A stretch of DNA of 64,000 bases from Tetranychus cinnabarinus (taxonomy: Eukaryota; Arthropoda; Arachnida; Trombidiformes; Tetranychidae). The stretch spans positions 6,031,501-6,095,500 of the forward strand of contig WHVY01000004.1 in NCBI GenBank assembly GCA_022266195.1. The letters run 5' to 3'. A program made the translations under genes and the position numbers. The notes under the pieces were generated by a model that did not search any database, was not told where the DNA came from, and saw only the letters and a list, made by a program, of their open reading frames with translations. Shown piece by piece: positions 1 through 9,500 of the stretch; within the stretch, counting starts at the first letter, position 1, and every line of letters starts with the position of its first letter.

Positions 1-1
1 T

Positions 2-442
2 GATCAAATTACTCACCTAACCGAGAAGATGACTACTTTATTATATCAAGCCGCTCATTACCTGGAGTTGGAACATGTAAATTGCGTGATTGAACCTTTA
101 TCGTTGAAGGAGCGTGAAAGATATTATTTAAGATCTTATAAATTAGCAGTAAAGATACTTGAGCAAAATACCAAATCTAAAAATCTTCGATTGTTAACTG
201 ATATCTATCATCTTCAACGAGTTGAAGGTAATTTAACGGAAGCTATCAACAAGTATATGCCGCTAACTGGTCATGTTCAGATATCACAAGTTCCCTTAAG
301 AGATTGTCCGTTTAACGAAGGAGAAATCAATTATAGATATGTATTAGAAGTATTAAGAAAAGTCCACCGTGGATTCATTGGATTGGAATACAAATGTACC
401 ACTGAAGATGATTTACTATGGATTAACAATTATACTAATTGA
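2..442 (+). CDS. HYI: Hydroxypyruvate isomerase-like protein, C-terminal part (5' end outside window)
   Basis: The reading frame is open to the left edge, so the first ATG at 29 is internal; the codons before it encode a helix that aligns with HYI. HYI-family enzymes are cytosolic TIM barrels of the xylose-isomerase-like fold that interconvert hydroxypyruvate and tartronate semialdehyde. The family signatures appear in order: VIEP (Glu codon 92-94), TDIYHLQ (Asp codon 200-202, with the His), GHVQISQVP, then GEINY and GLEYK near the end, covering the four expected metal or catalytic acidic/Gln positions. The segment after VIEP diverges: the usual Asn-x-Arg is replaced by a charged stretch. The protein ends at WINNYTN, as expected for the family. 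A poly(A) signal AATAAA lies at 612-617. This is the 3' part of the gene and contains no intron. Confidence 0.85.
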   Translation, partial: DQITHLTEKMTTLLYQAAHYLELEHVNCVIEPLSLKERERYYLRSYKLAVKILEQNTKSKNLRLLTDIYHLQRVEGNLTEAINKYMPLTGHVQISQVPLRDCPFNEGEINYRYVLEVLRKVHRGFIGLEYKCTTEDDLLWINNYTN

Positions 443-1532
443 GAGGCTATTTTCCCGTTGTATTCAATCTCAACTGTAATTGACATTCTTTCTTTATCTT
501 TACCATACAAATTGTTTTATTTTTCTGCCAATAATGGAGACATTACATGTATCTGTTGTACGTTTATCTTATTTTTCAACCTGCTAACCAGGATAATTAC
601 TTTGCTGGAGTAATAAACTTTTATATTATGTATCATTTTTGATTGTTAACAGATTAATTAACCAGTCTAAAATTTAAATCAAATAAGTAGAAGACTCTAG
701 ATACAACGGACATTTATAGCAAGACATATTTTCACTTGACCAGCTGATTTAAAGGGTGGTTATGGAAGGATTTAGTTCATTAAACATGTAAACCATTTAA
801 GGTCAACAAAGCCAAATTTAAACCAGGAAGGAAAGTCGAAAGGACCAAGACATAGATGGGAGGTGGATCAATAAAAGAAAGAGAGGATTGTTACCTTCTT
901 TTCACTCTTCTTCTTTGTCAGAAGAGACAGATTTTCTTCCAGGTTTATCCATGGTTACGCGAGTCTCGGTTTGTTACAACTATTTAACAACACAAGAAAA
1001 TATACCAAAATCGGGCCATCTTTATCATGATTATTATGACGATGTTAATGTAAATAGCTATCAAATATGTGTGTTTATCATCTCATCCCTTTCCAGTTCA
1101 TTTATATAACTGTGTTCAATCTTTCGATGATATCTTAATTATGTGGCAAGTTAGAAATGTTGGTTATCATCAAACCAGTGGAAGCTATTATAAATTTACG
1201 AGATTGTCTCTAATTGAATCTGCAAAAATTCATTTGGTCGGTTCAAGAGGAGGAAAACGTGAAAAACATTACCTGTGTATGTGAATCAAAAACCTTCAAC
1301 ATTTTTATAGACCCTGAAAGTAATCATTAAACAAAGCCGGGACTTCTCTTTACATCAATTGATAATTAACTGGCGCAATCATAAAGGTGTCTAGATTATG
1401 GACAATATTCCAGTTTTATATTCAACTCATGTGAAAAATATGTCTCCTAGTCAATTTATTGAGCAGACTTTTAGCGAGTCTTGAACACATCTAATTGAAG
1501 CGACTAACAAATGTATTGAATATTATTTAGTC
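443..1532. other. Intergenic: HYI 3' UTR and KAP3 upstream region
   Basis: It holds the HYI AATAAA (612-617) and the KAP3 5' flank. Short ORFs at 888-1109 and 1069-1284 have no recognisable protein features. A 28-codon upstream ORF at 1398-1484 ends 48 bp before the KAP3 start and would be a uORF if transcribed. Nothing else was recognised. Confidence 0.5.
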
Positions 1533-4500
1533 ATGGATGATTTTGGCAATAATAATCTGCAAAGAAATATTCAACTCAAGAATATTGAAGTCCATCCAAC
1601 GGAGCAAACCTTGATATTAAATTGTGAACTTGAACCTTCTTTGAGAATAGGTTCTTCTGAGAATAATTTTCTTGAGACAAATCGTGAATTCCAGCGTTAT
1701 ATTAGATTGAAATCATTGGAAGAGACTAGTGATGTTGATTCAATTGTATCCCAGGTGATTGCCAAATCAAAAGGTTTATTAACCATATCCCATAGAGATG
1801 AAATAAAACAGCTAATAATTTATCTGAAAAATCGTTCCATCCAATCAACCGTCCGAGCAACAGCCACTGGAGCAACCTTCGACTCTTTTCGCCCCAAAAC
1901 AGCTGGAGCTCGCTTGGCCGATTCTAACCAATCCTTTAATAGCTATAATGTCGATAATAACCAACAGCCTACTAGATTAAAATCATCAACCTCAGTCAAT
2001 TCGTTTTCCAGTAACGGAATTGATAAAAATATTGGCAACCGAGTTGGTGACTCATTAAATATAGAATCGATATTTGGAGACATCAAAAGATTAATAAACA
2101 GAGTTCTGCCAGATGAGAGTCAAAACAATGGAATCTCGTTGAGCTCGGTTGAAGATTATATGCAACTTTTATATGAAAATTATTCTGAAAAGATAAGAGG
2201 TGCTTCAGCGATTTATCAGTTGACCCTTAACCATGAGAATCTACTTCCCCTGTCAACCAACGAGCCTCTCAGTTGTGCTCTTTCTCGAGTTTTAAGAGAA
2301 GATGGAAGAAAAAATCTTGATCTAGGAATCATTTTGACTGGTATATTTGCCAATTTTTCCGTTTATCGTCAATTTCACCCCATGATCAAACATTTCCAAC
2401 TCGGTGGTCTTTGCTTAGAAAATATTCAAGCAGAATTGGAACGAGAAGAATCATTGTTTACTGATCTGGCCGATATCCAAGCAGCGATGAAAGCCGAATC
2501 TCAAAGTTTGTCAAACTCAAGCTCTTTACATTCATCGCTAAGCTATTCTCATTTATCAACCTTGTCAGCTTCAAGTGTTCCAGGATCTCGAATGTCTTCT
2601 GCCGTGCTATCCAGCGAATATGAAAGAACCTTAAGAAAATACCAAAGTCTAGTCATCAAACAAAATCTTTTTCTTCGAGCAGCATACACAGTTTTACTGC
2701 ATCTGTCGGAGGATCGTAAGAAAGAAATCAAAATGGTCAACAAAGGGATTATCGAATGCTTGATTAAGACACTTGACCGAGAAAATTGGCTTCAATTACT
2801 GTATTTGGCAATTTACTTTCTTAAACGCCTATCTGTTTATGGAGAGAATAAAGATGCCATGATTTCAATGGGAATTATTGATAAGATATCGGCAATTTTG
2901 AATAATCAAGTTGCATCATCATCGATTGGTCATCTTGTCAATACTCTTGAATTGGTTCACAATCTCTCATTCGATACAAATTTCAGATCTTTAATGGTAC
3001 AACGCAATCTAGTCTCTAAAATTATCTCTTTTCTCCATAAAATTACCAAGTCATCACAGTCATCCTCAATGGTTTCATTATCTGAGAGTAATCCAACGTC
3101 AACTCATAACCTCATCAATGGTTCAAGTGCAAAACAAGTTAATCCAAACTTCATTCTTGACAAATTAATCTATCAAATAGTTTATTTATTTACAATTGAA
3201 AGTAAGCACAGAGTACTGGTAACTCTTTCCCTGGGCCCAGATCAGATTCACTCGTTAACCAATCGAGCAATCAAATGCTTGAATGACTCTAAACTATCTT
3301 ATCCATCAACTGAGTTAATGAGCTTGCTTATTAATCTATCCACCAATCGAAGAAATGCCCAGTTAATTTGTGATAAAGAAAGACTCAAATGCTTATTAAA
3401 CCACATTGTTGCCGTCTTATCCAACAGGATGTCTGTAACTCAAACCGATATAATGGTGCTAAAACTAGTCCGTAATTTATCTCAACATGAAGATTCTTAT
3501 AAAATGAATTTTCTTGATTATATTGAAACTCTAGTCTCTTTATTAGTTGCTCGCCCTCCTCAATCCATTGATTTAAATACTGAAATATTAATGACCCAAG
3601 GTCATAATCAAAATCTGACTAATGGAAACGAATCAAATTGGGATTCAATGGTTTCCATTGAAATACTTGGTATCCTCTGTAATATGATTAATCTTCCTGG
3701 TGTTGATTGGCTGACTCTTGCAAGCTCAAAGGGTTTATTTAAATGGCTGTCGACTGTTTTATCTGCCAATGACCATACCTATGAAGATGATTTAATTCTT
3801 GAATGTATTTTGGTAATCTCGTGTATAGCTAATTGTCGTGATGCTTGCTTATATGCTCTCAACTGTGATTGTCTCAAACTATTAATTAACCAACTTAATG
3901 CTAAGCAAGAAGAAGATGAAATTGTTCTTCAAATTATTTTTATTTTTCATCTTATGCTTCGTGAATCTGATGTTCGTAAGATCATTCTTGCCCCTGAAAC
4001 TCAAGTGATGGCCTACCTGTTTGACTTGATGAATGACAAAAATCCAGAGATTCGTAAACTGTGTAAATCTAGTTTAAATGTTATCTTTGAATTCGAAGAT
4101 GAACTCAAGGATAAGATCAGGGAAGAGAGTTTTAAGATTTACAATAAACAATGGCTCGAGATGATTCTATCAAGACAAGAAAATGGTATTGGATTTGGAA
4201 ATGCAAAGCGTCGATTGGCTAATGGAAGTTCAAGTGGCAGCAATAATACTACCAATAACAACAATATAATCAGCGTTCCTGGAGCGAACGATAATGAAAT
4301 GCAGGATGAATATGAGAACTATCATCTTAAAAATAACGATACTGATGAAGATATTATGGGAATCAACTACAATAATTTGTTACTCCATACAGATGTACTT
4401 TCCGATTCCCCTCCTTCATCAGGACCAATGACTGATGATCAAGAGGCATCTTCACTGTCAATGAATGAATCAATCAATCGTTCATCATTAAATTCACGAC

Positions 4501-4613
4501 CACAAACTGGCTATAAAAAACGAGGAACTGGACGAACAGTCAAATCAAGTTTACCAAATGACTCGAGAACACTTAACAAAGCTAAAAGTTCTAATAACAT
4601 CCTGCATTTATAA
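1533..4613 (+). CDS. KIFAP3: Kinesin-associated protein 3 (KAP3), kinesin-2 adaptor
   Basis: KAP3 is the non-motor subunit of heterotrimeric kinesin-2, which drives anterograde intraflagellar and other microtubule transport. The 1026-residue product follows vertebrate KAP3 almost end to end. The N-terminal NIEVHPTEQTLILNCELE is the KAP signature. Later landmarks are EDYMQLLYENYSEKIRGAS, CALSRVLREDG, KYQSLVIKQNLFLRAAY, the armadillo repeats (roughly residues 190-870) and LNAKQEEDEIVLQIIFIF, MAYLFDLMNDKNPEIRKLC and QWLEMILSRQ. It is longer than the approximately 790-residue human protein because of Ser/Asn-rich insertions near residues 115-180, 325-365 and 490-525 and a low-complexity tail from about 885. 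The coding region is one exon. The start is the ATG at 1533 because the KAP signature begins soon after it. AATAAA lies at 4688-4693. Identity is clear from the family pattern; ciliary versus neuronal use is not visible. Confidence 0.95.
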   Translation: MDDFGNNNLQRNIQLKNIEVHPTEQTLILNCELEPSLRIGSSENNFLETNREFQRYIRLKSLEETSDVDSIVSQVIAKSKGLLTISHRDEIKQLIIYLKNRSIQSTVRATATGATFDSFRPKTAGARLADSNQSFNSYNVDNNQQPTRLKSSTSVNSFSSNGIDKNIGNRVGDSLNIESIFGDIKRLINRVLPDESQNNGISLSSVEDYMQLLYENYSEKIRGASAIYQLTLNHENLLPLSTNEPLSCALSRVLREDGRKNLDLGIILTGIFANFSVYRQFHPMIKHFQLGGLCLENIQAELEREESLFTDLADIQAAMKAESQSLSNSSSLHSSLSYSHLSTLSASSVPGSRMSSAVLSSEYERTLRKYQSLVIKQNLFLRAAYTVLLHLSEDRKKEIKMVNKGIIECLIKTLDRENWLQLLYLAIYFLKRLSVYGENKDAMISMGIIDKISAILNNQVASSSIGHLVNTLELVHNLSFDTNFRSLMVQRNLVSKIISFLHKITKSSQSSSMVSLSESNPTSTHNLINGSSAKQVNPNFILDKLIYQIVYLFTIESKHRVLVTLSLGPDQIHSLTNRAIKCLNDSKLSYPSTELMSLLINLSTNRRNAQLICDKERLKCLLNHIVAVLSNRMSVTQTDIMVLKLVRNLSQHEDSYKMNFLDYIETLVSLLVARPPQSIDLNTEILMTQGHNQNLTNGNESNWDSMVSIEILGILCNMINLPGVDWLTLASSKGLFKWLSTVLSANDHTYEDDLILECILVISCIANCRDACLYALNCDCLKLLINQLNAKQEEDEIVLQIIFIFHLMLRESDVRKIILAPETQVMAYLFDLMNDKNPEIRKLCKSSLNVIFEFEDELKDKIREESFKIYNKQWLEMILSRQENGIGFGNAKRRLANGSSSGSNNTTNNNNIISVPGANDNEMQDEYENYHLKNNDTDEDIMGINYNNLLLHTDVLSDSPPSSGPMTDDQEASSLSMNESINRSSLNSRPQTGYKKRGTGRTVKSSLPNDSRTLNKAKSSNNILHL

Positions 4614-5939
4614 TTTACCCTTAAAAATTTAGTTCAAAATATTTAATTGAGAGTTTCAAACTGATTGTCAATACATGGTTTAAAAATAATAAATCAAAAA
4701 TGTAATTAAGGATAAATGTTACAATCACTTCAATGTGTTAATTTTTTCATTAATGGATAACTGCTTACTTTCGGTTGGATTGAAATTAAGCATAACTAAA
4801 GAAGGGCTCAAAAATAATTAGATATTGGAAAAATTTGACTAAATAGCAATTTCTAATCACAAATTGTGTTTCCGAAAAAAATAATGAAATCAAATGCATG
4901 GTAATGATTGAAAAAACCGCTATTTGAAACAGATAAGCTTCTTCCTTTATGATTCAATACTCGAGTATCTGTACTTGTACTCGTTAGGAGCAAGTACATC
5001 TCCAGATCAGATCTCCTTATCAATATCTATATTTCTCATCATCATTTCATTTTATTTTCATTTGGTGTAACAATTTACTATTATTATTCATATTATTAGT
5101 GTATTTAGTAATTAAAGCCAGTGTTTATTTCTTGGAGATTGCCATTATCCAACTTCTGGTTAAAGGTAGCTTTGTAGATTGATGTGTTTTTATACATTTT
5201 TTTCACTCTAATTTACATTGAACATTTTGGTTGACAATGTTTGATTTTTTTTCTTGATTAATCTGACATTGAGTGTTTTGTGATTGAACTGTGATCTGAA
5301 AAGCCACCACGGATAACGTATTTACCAAATCAGATTCATCAGCACTATCATAAAAAATTCATGGATTGATATTCTTCATGGATTTTCAGTGGAAAGATTA
5401 TTACGGGAAGTGACTTGGTGTGATAGTCTAATGATTCAATTCTGTTATTAACTTTATTATTTACTTAACCGTTTTTGCTTGGACTTTATTCTTATGCCCT
5501 TCTAATCCAAACATCGCTCCATCAGTGAATTGAATTTGTGGAAGCATTAATATATTGGATGACCAGTTTAATTATCTTGATGAACCGCATCAACCTTTGA
5601 CCAAGTGATCTTGTTATTAGGATTAATGGAACTATACAAATCAACTGAGTGACATATCTACACATTTTTTGCCTGACGATCTTCTTTTGGTTAATCTTGC
5701 GTTTATTCAAAACCTCAAGATTATATCTACTCTTGTAGCTTGTAACTTACTCATTGAACACTGAGTAATAATTGATAGCTGATTGCCGTGATACTCTGCA
5801 AATTGGATGAAATAAATTGAAAACTATTTAGATTATTTTCCAAGCGCTTATCTCGACTTCTGACATGGCATTTCTATTATAGTATGGCGAGATTATACAT
5901 ATTCACATTTTGCTCATAGTTTTTAAAGCCATTGTGACC
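4614..5939. other. Intergenic: KAP3 3' UTR and dystroglycan 5' flank
   Basis: It contains the KAP3 poly(A) signal and AT-rich sequence. A small dyad GTACTTG/CAAGTAC lies near 4970-5000. The minus-strand ORF at 5522-5710 shows no coding features. The in-frame codons at 5910-5939 before the dystroglycan ATG are open but begin with TTG, so they are treated as 5' UTR. Confidence 0.5.
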
Positions 5940-8900
5940 ATGCCTAGCTCCATTAATGGAACTGTAAAATTGATCATATCAAAATGTTTATTTCTACTGC
6001 TGTTGGTTTTCATTTCAATTTCTTCAATTAGTTCATTATCTCAATTTTCTCAGTCTGGAGATCCTTCAGATTCTGGGTATCTTCAAATTCCTGATCACCA
6101 GGGTGTCATTAATAAGCTATATTATTATCGACTGCCAATAAGCCCTGTGAAATTTCAGCAAATTAAACATCTAACCATTAAAGAGGTCGACAGAAATGGT
6201 TTACCAGAATGGTTAATGTTGAGAAGAGAAAAAGATCGATGGGAGCTAATCGGTTTTCCCCAAGACCAGGATAAGGGTATTCATTTCTTTCAAATTGAAA
6301 TTCAGAACAAAGATGATACCAAAATCGCTGATGTATTCACTATCGAAATCACTCATGTCTTACCATCACTGTTTTCTTCTTCCATTTCAACAAATCCAAT
6401 CGGTAAAAAAGAAAATTGTATTATTCAACTGATAACTACATTTAACTCAATACTTGACGTGTGGAAAATCATAGCCTACTTCATTCCATCCAAGCTCAGA
6501 CAAGAAATCAATTTATCTGCAAAGCTAATCGAGTTCACAAATAATCTTGAAGAGATTGATGATCCCAATATTTTAATGACACAATGGTCACAACGTCTTT
6601 TCTCTATCACACAAAAAGAAGAAAAAGATGGAACCAGGAAATATCAATTAACTATTGAGAATCAAGAATGCTCTGAAGATAAAGCTCAATTGTCAAATGA
6701 TGGTTATAATTGGAAGCTTAAAAAATTAGGTTTGGAGTTCCGTTTCATTAGAGTCATTAAATCGCCTTTACAATCTGATGGCAGCCTCTTTGAAGATGTT
6801 TCAGCATCTCCTTTGGATGATTTAAATCCATCTAGAGCATATCTCAAATCTTTAGTGCCTGTCTCCATTAACTATGACAATTCGCAACGTCGTCATGCTC
6901 GTCGGCATCTACCTGATATTAAACCAACACCTAGCATTTATCCTGATTTTATGACTATTTCAACATCTTTAATTTATCCCAATCTTGATGAAAACAATGA
7001 AATAGAACCTAGTCAATTATCACGAATCGTACCTTCATTGACTAGTCCCAGTGCTTTTCCGCCATCTTCTAACATACCTGGATCACCATCCGTGACTCCT
7101 AGAATGCCTGATAACTACGGTGTAGGTGGCAATGATCATTCTCATTTCCATCCCATTCTTTATACTACACCTACACCTTCTGCTGAGCCACCCAGTGTTT
7201 TTATTGAAGGCTTGTCAACACCAACACCTATCCTTCCTAGTAGTAAAATGCCAGATTTATCATCTTCAGCTTTGATTCCTGATCTGGCTGCTTCATCTGT
7301 TGATCTCATCTCACCAACTCCAACCTTTGGCTTAGGAGTCAGTACAGTCAGGGTTGATGAACCTATTATATTTGAAGGCACTGATAAAACTTCCGGTGAA
7401 AAAACAAGTGAACCATCAAGACCGGAGATTACTGCAAATAGTAGACCAGAACTTCGCGCTCGCATACCAAAACTGGCTCCCACTGCGGGTAAATATTGGA
7501 CCTATAAGATCCCAGAAAATACCTTCATTGATCGAGAAGATGGTTTAACTCATAAACTAAAATTAGGCTTCTATCGAGTAAGTTCTTCTATGAAAGAACG
7601 AGTTCATCCACCGAAGGACTTTTGGATTCAATTTGACGCTGAAAATCAAGTTTTAACAGCTTTTCCCACAGATGATGATGTTGGTGTTTATGAAAACCAA
7701 TTTTATCTGGAAGCAGTTGATTCAGGTGGATTATCTAATGTTGAAAATATTACCATTCATGTGAGACAACATACTTCATACCGTAAATTTCCATACAATA
7801 TTACTTTTTACCGGGTTTATTGGGATCCATTACGAATTACAACAACCATTGAAGCGTTGAGAACTTTTGCCCAAATTGTTTCTCAATTGAATGGTGACTA
7901 TGACATTGATAGTTTTATTGTCCAACATTTAACCAAAGAAAGCATTGATGGTAGAGATTACTGGACAATTGTTTCAACTAATGACAGTATTCCTGCTTAT
8001 CCTTGCCCAACCAAAAAGATTCAACAACTGTATAATCGATTGGCAGATAAACAATCAAAAGGTCAATATGCATTACCAAGTGAATCTTTAATTAGTAAAA
8101 TGAATAAAATGTTTACTATTGACGGGGTTGGATTATCAATAAGCTGTTCAAAACCTAATACTGCTGCCGAGAAGCCTGAATTAAGGAATCCAATTGAAGT
8201 GTTGAGATTCCATTTGGGTGAAGTTTTCCGATACAAGATTGCTGAAAACATGTTCTATTCTGGACGAGGGCGTAATACTTATAATCTGGAACTCAGTTTA
8301 TATGATGGATTTGGACGTATTCCGCCCCAAGATGGCTTTGTCAAGTTTAATGAGAAAACATTTGAAATTATTGGTTTAGCTGATGATAGAAAATATATCC
8401 GAGAAAATGAATTTAATCTGGTTGCTCGGGATCGTGAATCTGAAAATGATGCTTCTGATGCTTTCGTTATCGTAATTGATGATCCTTGGAATGAAGACGA
8501 AATAAGTTTCACAGTAACCATTGGTCTATCAATAAATGAGAAAATGGGAATTGATGATAAACTTGATATTGCCCATCGTATTGCTACCAGTATTTTCAAC
8601 GATTCAGACACGAGTTCATTGCGAATTCTTAAGATCATCAAACGTAATTATACTTTCATGCAAAGTGGATATTATACTGGTACAGAGACTAAAAACCCCG
8701 ATTTATCAGACATTGATGAGGATGAAAATGTAATTGAGCGCCGTAAACGCTCTGATCCTTATGATAATTCAATCGAAGAAGGTTCAATTCATCAAATGTA
8801 TGAATATGTATGGACCAACAAAACTGAACCTCTATTAGCTAAAGGTGGTGAATGTCCTTCTACTGATATTCAGACTCACATTTTACATAAATTATTCAAA

Positions 8901-9500
8901 CCTGATACAACATTTGAAACTTGGGACGAAAAATTTGCTGATAAATATCGAATAATGTCTATTGAATTTAAACCTGTTGGTAAATGTTCTAATTACATGA
9001 CATCTCGTGAAGTGTATCGTGACAATGTGAAACCCAACATTATACCAGAAAGAGACATTACTCATGAAACTGTTGATAATGTAAATTATGGTCAGCCGAC
9101 TTCTAAAGATTATGATGTTCATACAAATGAATTAGATGACTATTACCTCAGAACAATTATACCTGCAATAGCAACAGTTGCAGTATTACTGGTAGTTCTT
9201 TGTGTGATCGTCTGCATTTTGGTCAAATGTCGTCGCGATATCGATAAAAATCGTTTTGACATGACCATTCGCCCTGGAATCGATGGCTACCCAACAGAAG
9301 TTGATGCATTTATTCAGAAAGGTCGCCGACCTGTGATATTACAATCAGATTATCAGCAAAATTTACCCATGAACACGATGATGGTTACATATAACCCGAC
9401 TCGTCAACAAACCTATTCCATGGCTAATATCAATAAATCTTCATATCATGCACTTGCTCATGCTGTGGAGCAAAGACGTCAACCTCCACCTTACAGATGA
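5940..9500 (+). CDS. DAG1: Dystroglycan, type I membrane matrix receptor
   Basis: Dystroglycan links extracellular matrix to dystrophin and actin. The start is the ATG at 5940 (ACCATG context), which begins a signal peptide with a hydrophobic core near residues 9-31; the frame is open upstream but without an ATG. The 1186 residues read as: cadherin-like (CADG) domain about 55-138; S6/SEA-like domain about 150-305; RRHARR at 317-322; Ser/Thr/Pro-rich mucin region about 330-480; CADG about 505-610; SEA-like about 618-745; CADG about 753-863; DAG1-type SEA-like about 870-1030; transmembrane helix about 1071-1097; and a cytoplasmic tail with FIQKGRRPVIL and a terminal PPPY (1182-1185) WW-binding motif. 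The vertebrate alpha/beta cleavage site has a counterpart at Gly948-Ser949, followed by YVWTNKTEP. It is longer than human (895) because of an extra CADG-SEA module. Single coding exon. Confidence 0.93.
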   Translation: MPSSINGTVKLIISKCLFLLLLVFISISSISSLSQFSQSGDPSDSGYLQIPDHQGVINKLYYYRLPISPVKFQQIKHLTIKEVDRNGLPEWLMLRREKDRWELIGFPQDQDKGIHFFQIEIQNKDDTKIADVFTIEITHVLPSLFSSSISTNPIGKKENCIIQLITTFNSILDVWKIIAYFIPSKLRQEINLSAKLIEFTNNLEEIDDPNILMTQWSQRLFSITQKEEKDGTRKYQLTIENQECSEDKAQLSNDGYNWKLKKLGLEFRFIRVIKSPLQSDGSLFEDVSASPLDDLNPSRAYLKSLVPVSINYDNSQRRHARRHLPDIKPTPSIYPDFMTISTSLIYPNLDENNEIEPSQLSRIVPSLTSPSAFPPSSNIPGSPSVTPRMPDNYGVGGNDHSHFHPILYTTPTPSAEPPSVFIEGLSTPTPILPSSKMPDLSSSALIPDLAASSVDLISPTPTFGLGVSTVRVDEPIIFEGTDKTSGEKTSEPSRPEITANSRPELRARIPKLAPTAGKYWTYKIPENTFIDREDGLTHKLKLGFYRVSSSMKERVHPPKDFWIQFDAENQVLTAFPTDDDVGVYENQFYLEAVDSGGLSNVENITIHVRQHTSYRKFPYNITFYRVYWDPLRITTTIEALRTFAQIVSQLNGDYDIDSFIVQHLTKESIDGRDYWTIVSTNDSIPAYPCPTKKIQQLYNRLADKQSKGQYALPSESLISKMNKMFTIDGVGLSISCSKPNTAAEKPELRNPIEVLRFHLGEVFRYKIAENMFYSGRGRNTYNLELSLYDGFGRIPPQDGFVKFNEKTFEIIGLADDRKYIRENEFNLVARDRESENDASDAFVIVIDDPWNEDEISFTVTIGLSINEKMGIDDKLDIAHRIATSIFNDSDTSSLRILKIIKRNYTFMQSGYYTGTETKNPDLSDIDEDENVIERRKRSDPYDNSIEEGSIHQMYEYVWTNKTEPLLAKGGECPSTDIQTHILHKLFKPDTTFETWDEKFADKYRIMSIEFKPVGKCSNYMTSREVYRDNVKPNIIPERDITHETVDNVNYGQPTSKDYDVHTNELDDYYLRTIIPAIATVAVLLVVLCVIVCILVKCRRDIDKNRFDMTIRPGIDGYPTEVDAFIQKGRRPVILQSDYQQNLPMNTMMVTYNPTRQQTYSMANINKSSYHALAHAVEQRRQPPPYR

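Noticed and set aside
888..1284. Two short plus-strand ORFs between HYI and KAP3.
   Set aside because: They overlap each other in different frames, have no recognisable domain, and lie in the upstream flank of KAP3.
5910..5939. Ten extra in-frame codons before the dystroglycan ATG.
   Set aside because: The upstream codon is TTG, not ATG; the ATG at 5940 has an ACC context and directly precedes the signal peptide.
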